NCBI GenBank assembly: GCA_003139695.1
Contig: PLJM01000005.1
Coordinates: forward strand, 1-64,000
From: Candidatus Dormiibacterota bacterium
Lineage (GTDB): Bacteria; Chloroflexota; Dormibacteria; Dormibacterales; Dormibacteraceae
Reading direction: 5' to 3'
DNA: 64,000 nt
Position numbers and translations under genes: made by a program. The notes beneath the pieces were generated by a model. The model had not been told where the DNA came from and made no database searches. It saw only the letters and a list, made by a program, of their open reading frames with translations. Shown one piece after another: positions 23,210-30,425 of this stretch (position 1 is its first letter; every line of letters begins with the position of its first letter).

Positions 23210-23998
23210 ATGAGCCAAACCACTGCCGTTTTACTGGGAGCCTTCGCCGGCGCCACCATTTTCCTAGGCTTGCCGGTGGCGCGCCTGCGCGGCCTGCCGA
23301 AGTCGGTCCAGGGCTTCCTCAACGCGTTCGCGACCGGGATCCTCGTGTTCCTCCTCTGGGACATCCTGAGCCACGCCGGGGACAGCGTGCAGCTCACCGT
23401 TGCCGGCGCTCGCGCGGGCGACAGCGGGCCGTTCGTGATCATCGCCGTGATCTTTGCGGTCGGCGTCGGGGCCGGCCTTTTGGGCCTCGTTTACTTCAAC
23501 CGCGCGATCTTCGGGCGCTTGAAGCACGGCGCCCACAGCCCAAGCCCCAAGTCGCTCTCCCTAGCCATTGCCACGGGGCTTGGCCTGCACAACCTCTCGG
23601 AAGGCCTGGCCATCGGGCAGTCCGCGCACACGGGTGCGATCGCCTTCGCGGGCGTCCTGGTCGTCGGCTTCGCCCTCCACAACGTGACCGAGGGCTTTGG
23701 GATCGCCGCCCCGATGACGATGGAGCCGAAGCCTGCCTCTTGGGGCTTTCTGGGGCTGGCCGGGTTGATCGGCGGCGGCCCCACCTTCATCGGCGCCTGG
23801 ATCGGCTATCTGGCCAGCTCGAACTACTTCTACGTGGCGTTCCTCGCCATCGCGGCCGGGGCACTGTTGTACGTGGTCAACGAGCTGTTCAACGTGGGCC
23901 GCAAGCTGAGCTCGCCACCGGCCTTCGCCTGGGGCCTGCTGCTGGGCTTCCTGACCGCGTACGCAACGGACCTGATCCTTACGTTCGCGTCGGCCTAG
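23210..23998 (+). CDS. ZIP-family metal transporter
   Basis: 262-aa membrane protein with about eight hydrophobic segments. TM4 and TM5 carry the metal-site motifs HNLSEGLAIG and HNVTEGFGIA typical of ZIP (ZupT/GufA-like) proteins, which import Zn, Mn or Fe. The divergent IdeR/MntR-type regulator and the palindrome between them suggest metal-responsive control. TACTAAT at 23189-23195 is a possible -10 box. Confidence 0.92.
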   Translation: MSQTTAVLLGAFAGATIFLGLPVARLRGLPKSVQGFLNAFATGILVFLLWDILSHAGDSVQLTVAGARAGDSGPFVIIAVIFAVGVGAGLLGLVYFNRAIFGRLKHGAHSPSPKSLSLAIATGLGLHNLSEGLAIGQSAHTGAIAFAGVLVVGFALHNVTEGFGIAAPMTMEPKPASWGFLGLAGLIGGGPTFIGAWIGYLASSNYFYVAFLAIAAGALLYVVNELFNVGRKLSSPPAFAWGLLLGFLTAYATDLILTFASA

Positions 23999-24028
23999 CA
24001 ACCGGGAATACCCGACCCAACATCAAGC

Positions 24029-24192
24029 TAGCGTCGCAGGGTTGGCCGGGGTCCCCCCGGCCATAACTTTGTCTCCCCGGCCGCCAAACGTGGCGTGGAG
24101 AAACCAATTCGTAATAAATCCAATCCCGGGAGGAGGAGCAGGCGCGCGCGAAGCGCCCGCCGATGAGGGGGAACCGACTGGTTCCCTCTCAT
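24029..24192. repeat. 165-nt structured dispersed element, copy A
   Basis: Described 5' to 3' on the plus strand. Block GCAGGGTTGG leads into hairpin 1 (24044-24062, GGCCGGGG with CCCCGGCC), then AACTTTGTCT, AATTCGTAAT, CCGGGAGGAGGAGC, hairpin 2 (24141-24161, GCGC-GAA-GCGC core) and hairpin 3 (24163-24192, ATGAG...CTCAT, 13-bp stem). The same order and length recur at 40493, 47402 and 49402. Hairpin 3 faces the stop codon of the minus-strand gene at 24297. No reading frame is conserved among the copies. Confidence 0.9.
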
Positions 24193-24198
24193 ATTTTT

Positions 24199-24274
24199 AA
24201 TCCAATCCCGGGAAGGAGAGCAGCCACGCGCGAAGCGCCTGGCGATGAGAGGGAACAGTCTGGTTCCCTCTCAT
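24199..24274. repeat. tandem half copy of the element (copy A2)
   Basis: Repeats only the 3' module of copy A (AATCC block, GGGAAGGAGAGC, hairpin 2 at 24223-24243, hairpin 3 at 24245-24274), offset by 82 nt. It is followed by a further small hairpin (GGCGGA with TCCGCC) ending at the stop codon at 24297. Confidence 0.85.
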
Positions 24275-24296
24275 AAGGCGGATCGAAGGTCCGCCG

Positions 24297-24641
24297 CTAG
24301 CTCGCGTAGTCGAAGTCGTCGGGTTCGGTGTCGTCCCAGTCGGGGAAGCGCCAGCGGAACAGGCGCTCCTGGATCTCAAAAAGGCTGTCGAGGGTGTCCT
24401 GGACGATCCCCCGGTCGCGCAGCGGCTCCCGAACGTGGTTCGGCATCGTCTCGACGACCTCCCGGAGCTCGGCTCGCACGGGCGCGGGCACGGTCTTGAC
24501 GCCGTCCCGGTTCATCTCCTCGAGGCGCCACAGGACCCTGTCGCTGGCCTCCAGCATCCGCTGGAAGGCGTAGCGGCGCCGGTTGTGCCGGCGGAGCGCC
24601 GTCTCCTGCTGCTCGATACGCGTGCTTGTTCGGTCGATCAT
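24297..24641 (-). CDS. conserved-looking small helical protein, unknown function
   Basis: 114 aa, almost entirely charged alpha-helix (RIEQQETALRRHNRRR, DTLDSLFEIQERLFRWR) with an acidic tail DWDDTEPDDFDYAS. ATG at 24641 follows GAAAGG at good spacing; the frame stays open upstream to 25193 but that part is antiparallel to the NUDIX gene. Divergent from the NUDIX gene. Its stop is followed by the structured element A2/A. No family recognised. Confidence 0.6.
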   Translation of the reverse strand: MIDRTSTRIEQQETALRRHNRRRYAFQRMLEASDRVLWRLEEMNRDGVKTVPAPVRAELREVVETMPNHVREPLRDRGIVQDTLDSLFEIQERLFRWRFPDWDDTEPDDFDYAS

Positions 24642-24797
24642 CTCAGCTACCTTTCTTAGCTTACTGGCTCGCGGAGCCAATGACCAATTGGGAGGGCTTC
24701 TGAGATCGGCAACGTCGACTTCCTGGCTCGCCTCGAACGCCTGTTCCGCCCAATCGACGGCTGGGGCGAGTTCCGCCGGGGCGCCAGGAAGGCGGCC

Positions 24798-25292
24798 GTG
24801 GTCTTCGTCCTGTACGAAGCCAATGGGCGCTGGGAGGTGCCTTTCGTCAGACGCCGGGCCGATCTCCGGGATCACCCCGGGCAGGTCGCGCTGCCTGGAG
24901 GGGGCGTCCATGAAGGCGAGTCGGCGTGGGAGGCAGCCCAGCGCGAGGTGACCGAGGAGATCGGCGTACCGAGTGGCAGCCTGGTTCCCCTGGGCGCCGG
25001 AGAGCCCATATATGCGGCGGTCTCCAACTTCTCTGTCGTTCCCTTCGTCGCCCACCTGCCAGGCCAGGTTGCCCAATTCGTGCACGAGCCAAGCGAGCTG
25101 GAAGGCGTTCTCCAGATACCGCTCGCAACGCTGCTCGACGACAGCGCCTGGCTGGAGTCTTCCAACCCCTGGCGCTTTCGCTACCTCGCCCATGAGGAGA
25201 GCGTGGTCTGGGGCCTGACCGAGCGCATAGTCGCCGGTCTGGCGCCAAAGTTGCGCGAGGCGCTCGATCCGCCCCCCGGCGCCGGGAGCTAG
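24798..25292 (+). CDS. NUDIX hydrolase, CoA diphosphatase type
   Basis: At least 164 aa. The NUDIX box is complete (GGVHEGE...REVTEEIGV), and the preceding FVRRRADLRDHPGQVALPGG matches the UPF0035 motif of CoA diphosphatases (NudL), which split CoA and its derivatives. GTG at 24798 is the first standard start, but the frame stays open back to 24684 and encodes a plausible N-terminus (LARLERLF, then WGEFRRGARKAA) beginning just after GGGAGGG at 24690-24696. The true start may be a rare ATC (24705) or ATT codon. Confidence 0.8.
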   Translation: MVFVLYEANGRWEVPFVRRRADLRDHPGQVALPGGGVHEGESAWEAAQREVTEEIGVPSGSLVPLGAGEPIYAAVSNFSVVPFVAHLPGQVAQFVHEPSELEGVLQIPLATLLDDSAWLESSNPWRFRYLAHEESVVWGLTERIVAGLAPKLREALDPPPGAGS

Positions 25293-25333
25293 GACTCAAA
25301 TCGACCCGGAGAGGCCGAATTGAATCGGAGAGC

Positions 25334-25447
25334 CTATTTTTGTCCTGACGCCCTTGCTGACAGCTTGCGCAATGTGCCCAGAGACAGCCAGAGGAAGCCG
25401 CCCAGGATGAGAACGGCGACGGCGTACGCAACGACGAGATAAATCAT
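25334..25447 (-). CDS. ccmD: heme exporter protein D-like small membrane protein
   Basis: 37 aa: one transmembrane helix (YLVVAYAVAVLILGGFLW) followed by a basic tail (LRKLSARASGQK), the usual build of CcmD. ATG at 25447 overlaps the ccmC stop (ATGA), and it is the last gene of the ccm operon. CcmD stabilises the CcmABC-heme-CcmE complex. The assignment rests on size, topology and position, since CcmD sequences are poorly conserved. Confidence 0.75.
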   Translation of the reverse strand: MIYLVVAYAVAVLILGGFLWLSLGTLRKLSARASGQK

Positions 25448-26136
25448 CGGGCCGGCTCCGGCTCTCGCTGCGCGCCGACAAGCTGGACGACTGGCGACGG
25501 CACTTCATCCGTAAGCGTCTCGATCTGGTAGCGGATGGCGACCATCACGGCGGCCAAGAACAGCGTGCAGGCCATCGTAACCAGGAACACGAACAGCATC
25601 TGCGGAGGCAGCGCGTCGCTGATGATCACCGGCCCAGGATGCTGGGTGCGCCACCACGTGACGCTGAAGTACACGATGGGCACGTCGACGAAGCCGAAGA
25701 TCCCGACCACCGCCGCAAAGCGCGCGGCCTGTCGTCCTGGCTCGGCCAGGCGGCGAAGGAGCAGATAGCCCGCGTAGATGATCCAGAGCACCAACGTCGA
25801 CGTGAGCCGTGCGTCCCAGGTCCAGAACGTTCCCCATATCGGCTTCGCGTACAGCATCCCCATGACGAGGGTGACGGTGGTCAGCACCACGCCGACCAAC
25901 GCGGCCGCCCTCGCCAGGCGATCGGCCCGTAGGCTCTCGGTTCGCAGGTAGGCGATGCTCGCACCCAACACAACTGCGAAACAGGCGAAGGCAGCGATCG
26001 CTGCGCTGACGTGCAGATAGAAGATTCGCTGCGGCTCCTTCTGAAGGAAATCCTCAGGCGCGTAGAAGAAGATCAGCGCTCCGGCGACGAGCATGAGCAG
26101 CACAGCCGCCGCTACCAGCCTCGTGTACCTAGTCAT
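25444..26136 (-). CDS. ccmC: heme exporter/cytochrome c maturation protein CcmC
   Basis: About 230 aa with six hydrophobic segments and the tryptophan-rich WGTFWTWDARLTS periplasmic loop that presents heme to CcmE. Axial His lie in FYLHVSA and near the C-terminal half. ATG at 26136 overlaps the ccmB stop by 8 nt; the longer reading upstream has no family resemblance. Confidence 0.92.
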   Translation of the reverse strand: MTRYTRLVAAAVLLMLVAGALIFFYAPEDFLQKEPQRIFYLHVSAAIAAFACFAVVLGASIAYLRTESLRADRLARAAALVGVVLTTVTLVMGMLYAKPIWGTFWTWDARLTSTLVLWIIYAGYLLLRRLAEPGRQAARFAAVVGIFGFVDVPIVYFSVTWWRTQHPGPVIISDALPPQMLFVFLVTMACTLFLAAVMVAIRYQIETLTDEVPSPVVQLVGAQREPEPAR

Positions 26137-26794
26137 CCAGGACAAACCTCGCCGCGAGCGACGTGAGCACGACAAACAGTATGTCGAAGTCGATGAGCAG
26201 GGCCACGGCCTGGTTGTAACTGCCGCTTGCGCCCATCGCCACCTGGACGGCCTGGCCTCCGGCAACGATGAACGGAATCCATAGCGGCAGAGTAAGAAGC
26301 GGCAGCAGCACCTCCCTCGAGCGCACGCGCGCCACCATGGCGGCGAACAGGCAACCGAGAGCCGCCATGCCGACTGTCGCGATGAGGACAGCGGCGACCA
26401 GCTCTGCGTTGAACGGAGTTCCGAACATCAGCGCGAGCGCCGGCAGCAGGACCGCTTCGCACGCGATCAGCAACAGGGCAGCGGCGATGGCCTTGCCCGC
26501 GAAGATCGCGGCCGCGGACGCAGGCGTGAGCAGCATCGCTTCCAGTGAGGCCTGCTCGCGCTCGGCGGCGAACGCGCGACCGAAGGCGACCAAGCCTGCA
26601 AACACAAGCGCCAGCCACAGCACGCCTGGCGCGATAACCGTCGCGTTCTGCGAGTCGATCTGGAACCCAAAGTTGGCGATCACCAGCGCCAGCACGACGA
26701 ACTGGCCGAGCGCGGGCACGAGCTCGCGCGTGCGCCATTCCGACGTGAGGTCCTTCCTGGCGACCGCATAGGCGACTGCGATCGATCGGGTCAA
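26129..26794 (-). CDS. ccmB: heme exporter permease CcmB
   Basis: 221-aa ABC-2-like permease with six transmembrane segments; FAAEREQASLEAMLLTPAS matches the conserved coupling region. With CcmA it forms the ATPase that releases holo-CcmE from CcmC. TTG start overlaps the ccmA stop by 4 nt (TTGA). Confidence 0.9.
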   Translation of the reverse strand: MTRSIAVAYAVARKDLTSEWRTRELVPALGQFVVLALVIANFGFQIDSQNATVIAPGVLWLALVFAGLVAFGRAFAAEREQASLEAMLLTPASAAAIFAGKAIAAALLLIACEAVLLPALALMFGTPFNAELVAAVLIATVGMAALGCLFAAMVARVRSREVLLPLLTLPLWIPFIVAGGQAVQVAMGASGSYNQAVALLIDFDILFVVLTSLAARFVLDD

Positions 26795-27435
26795 CGGACC
26801 ACCCGCAACCTGGTGCCCGCACCGAGCGACCTGCCGTTGCGCAACATCACAGTTCGCTGGCAGAGGCGGTTCGCGAGTGCGTGATCGTGGGTGGCGAGCA
26901 CCACAGAGCGCCCGCGCATCACGCTCGCCAACAGGTCGGGGCCGTCCGAGTCGAGACTCGCGTCAGGCTCGTCGAGGACCAGGAGGCGCGGACTGTGCAG
27001 AACCGCACGTCCGATCGCAAGCCGTTGCTGCTCACCGCGCGAGAGCCGTCCTGCCGGCCGCCGCGCGACGTCGCTGAGCCCAACCAAGGCCAGCGCCTCA
27101 GGCACGCGCTTGCGGTCGACGTCGTGCAGCGAGCAGAAGAATTCGAGATTCTCCGCCGCCGAAAGAGCTGGGTACAACCCAGGCGCATGGGCGACATAGC
27201 CGATTTGCGCCCGAAGCGCCTTGCGCTCACGCACTGCGTCGAGCCCGAAGATCGCAAGCTGTCCGGAAGTCGGACGGGCCGCGGTGGCGAGGATGCGAAG
27301 CAGCGTGGTCTTGCCGGCGCCGTTGTCCCCCAGGACCGCAAGGTGCTCTCCCTCGTCGAGCGCAAGGTCGACGGCGTCGAGGGCAACGTCCGAACCGAAC
27401 CGCTGAGTGATCTCGTGGGCGACGATCGCGCTCAC
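26791..27435 (-). CDS. ccmA: heme exporter ATP-binding protein CcmA
   Basis: 214-aa ABC ATPase: Walker A GDNGAGKTTLL, signature LSRGEQQRLAIGRA, Walker B LLVLDEPDASLD and switch His in ATHDHA. Placed between the small ORF and ccmB with GTGA/TTGA overlaps, which identifies it as the CcmA subunit. Confidence 0.92.
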   Translation of the reverse strand: MSAIVAHEITQRFGSDVALDAVDLALDEGEHLAVLGDNGAGKTTLLRILATAARPTSGQLAIFGLDAVRERKALRAQIGYVAHAPGLYPALSAAENLEFFCSLHDVDRKRVPEALALVGLSDVARRPAGRLSRGEQQRLAIGRAVLHSPRLLVLDEPDASLDSDGPDLLASVMRGRSVVLATHDHALANRLCQRTVMLRNGRSLGAGTRLRVVR

Positions 27436-27548
27436 TTTGTTTTCTCGGTGATCGCCGGCGCGGGTTCATCAGCCGGTGTCTTGATCAGCGGCCAGAGCAC
27501 GAACGGGCCCGACGCGAACAAAAGGAGCGTCGCAACGATCAGCGCCAT
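27432..27548 (-). CDS. small membrane protein within the ccm operon
   Basis: 38 aa, one helix (LIVATLLLFASGPFVLW) and a short acidic/Thr tail. ATG directly follows the ccmF TAG, and its stop overlaps the ccmA GTG (GTGA), so it is fully embedded in the operon. No family recognised; it is too short for CcmH or CcmI. It could be a CcmD-like accessory subunit. Confidence 0.6.
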   Translation of the reverse strand: MALIVATLLLFASGPFVLWPLIKTPADEPAPAITEKTK

Positions 27549-29510
27549 CTAAGCCGGCAACGGGCTCGCGACACGCGCCACCTGGAGCTCGAACACCCTC
27601 TGCCTCTCCCCCACGTTGCCCAGGATCACGCCCAGGATGATGATCGCGCCGCCGGCCCAGATCCAGCTGACCAACGGGTTGACGAAGATTACAAATGCCG
27701 CTGAGCCGTCAGTGTTCAGGCCGGCGAGGACGACATAGACGTCGGCAATCGGCGTGCTGCTTATCGCCACGTGCGTGAGCGACTGGCCACCAAGCCCCGC
27801 GTAGGTCGCGCGCGCCGGCTCCAATGTCTGGTCGCCGAGGCGCATCGCGCCGACCAGCTCGGTGTGATCGGCGAGCTGTCTCTGCTCAGCACCCGTATAG
27901 GTCAGCGTGTATCCAGCGACGGACACCTGGTCCCCTGGCATGAGGGAGATGTCCTTCTCCTGCTGCCAGAAGTGTGACCCCGCGATACCCACGACCAGCA
28001 CCACCATCCCGAGGTGCGCAAGGTAGGCCCCGTAGCGCCGCCGTTTTCGCACGACCACGGCGGCCGCCTGTGCCCAGCCCTGACGCGATCTGCGCAGCTT
28101 CAGGCCCATCCGCGAGTACTCGACCAGGCACGTCGTCCCCGCGGCGGCGGCAAGGGGAATGGCAAGGAGCGCCGGCACTGACCGCACGCCCGCCACGAGG
28201 AAAGCGGCCGCAACGATGGCGGCCACGGCTAGTGGCCACCGCAGCGACTGCAACGACGCGAAGCCCGCATGGCGCCATGGCAGCAGAGGTCCGGCTGCCA
28301 TCAACGCCAGGAGCACCACGAAGAGCGGTCCTGCCGCGCGTTCGTAATAAGGGGCGCCGACCACCCGCTCCTGGCCGAGCATGCCTGAGACGAGCGGCAG
28401 CACGGTTCCCCAGAAGACCACCGCTATCACTCCGATCAGGACGAGGTTCTGCAGCACGAAAGCGCTCTCGCGCGATACGGTAGGCGCGGCGCGGGCGGTA
28501 CTCGCAAGCGAGCCGGCGCGGAACGCCAGCAGGCCGATTGAGAACACAAGGCAAACGAAAAGAAACCCGAAGAACCAGGGACCGATGGCGCTGACCGCGA
28601 ACGTGTGCACCGACGGCACGACACCGCTACGAACGATGAAGGTGCCGAAAACGACCAGCAGGAAAGCCAGGATCACGAGGGCGAAGTTCCATGCCTTCAA
28701 CCTGCCTCGCCGCTCCTGGACCTGCGATGAGTGCAGGTAGGCAGTCGTCGCGAGCCACGGCATCAGTGCCACGTTTTCGACTGGATCCCAACCCCAGTAG
28801 CCCCCCCAACCGAGTACGTGGTACGCCCACCACATGCCGAGCACCAGCCCGGTGCTCTGCAGCGCCCAGGCCATCAACGCGAAGCGGCGCGTATGGGCTA
28901 TCCAGGCGGCGTCCGACCGGCCGGCCAGGAGAGCCGCGGCGGCAAAGCTGAACGGGATCGCGAACGACGCGAAGCCCGCGAGCACCACCGGCGGGTGGAT
29001 GAGCATCCCCATGTCGCGAAGGACGGGATTGAGGCCCAGGCCGTCCGGCGGTGTGACTGGTAAGAGGTCGAATGGGCTCGCGACTATGACCAGGACCACC
29101 AGCAAGAAGGTCTCAATCGCGGCCAGGATCCCGGCGGCATACGCGGAAAGGCGCACCCCGAGCGAGGAGCTGGCGACCAGCGAGGCGCTGCCGAGGAGCC
29201 CGAGCACGAGCGCCCAGTAGAGGAGAGAGCCCTCCTGGCCGCCGTAGAAAGCAGCGGCGATCAGCGGTATCGGCGTCGAGAGGTCGGTGTGCTCGGTCAC
29301 GTAGGCGAGCGAGAAGTCGTGCGACAGAAGGCCGAGCTCGAGCAGGGCGGCTGCGACCAGGATCATCGCCGCGCTCGCGTAAAAGGCGCGCCGGCCGATC
29401 TGGACGAACACCGGGTTCTCGCGCCAGCCGGCCCAGAAGGACAGCACGGCCGAAAACCCGCCCATCACGAGCCCCGCAAGCAGGGCGCCGGCGCCGAGGT
29501 AGCCGATCAT
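27549..29510 (-). CDS. ccmF: cytochrome c heme lyase subunit CcmF
   Basis: About 653 aa, some 14-15 hydrophobic segments. The WWD domain GWGGYWGWDPVENVALMPW and flanking His (LIHPPVVLAG, YLHSSQ, PSVHTF) form the heme-handling site that attaches heme to apocytochrome c. ATG at 29510 starts 7 nt after ccmE; the longer reading would overlap ccmE. Confidence 0.93.
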   Translation of the reverse strand: MIGYLGAGALLAGLVMGGFSAVLSFWAGWRENPVFVQIGRRAFYASAAMILVAAALLELGLLSHDFSLAYVTEHTDLSTPIPLIAAAFYGGQEGSLLYWALVLGLLGSASLVASSSLGVRLSAYAAGILAAIETFLLVVLVIVASPFDLLPVTPPDGLGLNPVLRDMGMLIHPPVVLAGFASFAIPFSFAAAALLAGRSDAAWIAHTRRFALMAWALQSTGLVLGMWWAYHVLGWGGYWGWDPVENVALMPWLATTAYLHSSQVQERRGRLKAWNFALVILAFLLVVFGTFIVRSGVVPSVHTFAVSAIGPWFFGFLFVCLVFSIGLLAFRAGSLASTARAAPTVSRESAFVLQNLVLIGVIAVVFWGTVLPLVSGMLGQERVVGAPYYERAAGPLFVVLLALMAAGPLLPWRHAGFASLQSLRWPLAVAAIVAAAFLVAGVRSVPALLAIPLAAAAGTTCLVEYSRMGLKLRRSRQGWAQAAAVVVRKRRRYGAYLAHLGMVVLVVGIAGSHFWQQEKDISLMPGDQVSVAGYTLTYTGAEQRQLADHTELVGAMRLGDQTLEPARATYAGLGGQSLTHVAISSTPIADVYVVLAGLNTDGSAAFVIFVNPLVSWIWAGGAIIILGVILGNVGERQRVFELQVARVASPLPA

Positions 29511-29517
29511 TGGTGGT

Positions 29518-29916
29518 TCACTGTGTATACGGAGTCGTTGAGAAGCGCGACGGGCATTTCGCCAAGACCGCGCTTGCGTGGAAGACGCCATCGGTGCCTA
29601 GCCTTCCCTCGGCGACCACCGTTATCCCCGGCTGGAAGATGTCCGGGAGCGTGCCGTGATACTCGACGGGGATCGATGCGGTCCCATCCTTCTCCGTGAA
29701 GAGGACCTGGAGCCCGCCCTCGCTACGCTGCACGTCGTTCTGCACGACGCCAGCCACCCGCACGTCACCGCTGTTCGCGTGGGCACGGAGCTCCGACACC
29801 GTCAGGTAGTACTCTGACGACCCGCCGGAAGCGGAGTAAACGAGGTAGGCGACACAGGCAGCGACGACCGCGCCCAAGAGCGCCCATTTCACTCCCGGAA
29901 GCATGCCAAGGATCAT
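29518..29916 (-). CDS. ccmE: cytochrome c maturation heme chaperone CcmE, Cys variant
   Basis: 132 aa: N-terminal anchor (WALLGAVVAACVAYLVY), then the OB-fold core (VRVAGVV, IPVEYHGTLPDIFQPG, VVAEGRLG, FHASAVLAKC). The canonical heme-binding HxxxY is replaced by Cys121 with CPSRF, as in the CxxxY CcmE proteins of 'System I*' organisms; even the Tyr is Phe. It carries heme from CcmC to CcmF. Overlaps the ccmG-like gene by ATGA. Confidence 0.9.
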   Translation of the reverse strand: MILGMLPGVKWALLGAVVAACVAYLVYSASGGSSEYYLTVSELRAHANSGDVRVAGVVQNDVQRSEGGLQVLFTEKDGTASIPVEYHGTLPDIFQPGITVVAEGRLGTDGVFHASAVLAKCPSRFSTTPYTQ

Positions 29917-30425
29917 GCGATGAGCCCCAGGTAATGATCGATGGTCGGCGTATCGAGCGGCCCTTCGAACGATGCGACAACCATGCCGCTCGAGTCGATG
30001 AAGACGGTCACGGGAGGTGCCACCACGCCGTAAGACTGGTAGTCACCGTCGACGATCTGGCCGACTGGGTAAGGGTGCGGATGCCGCTGCTCGAACGCAT
30101 GCAGCGAGCCCGCGGTGTCCTGCATCGCAGCCCCGACGAAAGCGACGCCGGGGTGGGAGCTGGCAGCGCTCGCGAGGACTGGTAGGTCCAGGGCGCAGCT
30201 CACGCACCAGGATGCCCAGAAATCCAGGACCACCGGCTTGCCGCGGAGGTCCGAGACCTGTAAGGTGCTCCCGTCGGACTGCTGGATCGCCAGCCGAGGC
30301 GCCGCATTGCCGATGAGAGCCGGCCGCTGCATGGCCGCATGCTGGAGGCCCCAGGCCAGCGAGAGCATCAAGGCGGAACCCAGGACTATCGCAACCGCCG
30401 CGATCGATCCCGACCTTCGATTCAC
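29913..30425 (-). CDS. membrane-anchored thioredoxin (CcmG/TlpA/ResA-like)
   Basis: About 170 aa: N-terminal membrane anchor, then a thioredoxin fold with active site FWASWCVSC and cis-Pro loop VAPPVTVFIDSSG. It would keep apocytochrome cysteines reduced for heme attachment. GTG at 30425 overlaps the GH1 stop (GTGA), fixing the start. No ccmH is present, so this is the only thiol-reducing ccm component visible. Confidence 0.88.
   Translation of the reverse strand: MNRRSGSIAAVAIVLGSALMLSLAWGLQHAAMQRPALIGNAAPRLAIQQSDGSTLQVSDLRGKPVVLDFWASWCVSCALDLPVLASAASSHPGVAFVGAAMQDTAGSLHAFEQRHPHPYPVGQIVDGDYQSYGVVAPPVTVFIDSSGMVVASFEGPLDTPTIDHYLGLIA

Noticed and set aside
24029-24274. Element A as an insertion sequence or MITE with a transposase remnant
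   Set aside because: No terminal inverted repeats, target-site duplication or transposase fragment can be seen; internal hairpins are conserved instead. A mobile origin remains possible.
24297-25193. Long 298-codon reading of the minus-strand gene
   Set aside because: The part beyond 24641 lies antiparallel to the NUDIX gene, and a good ribosome site precedes the ATG at 24641.
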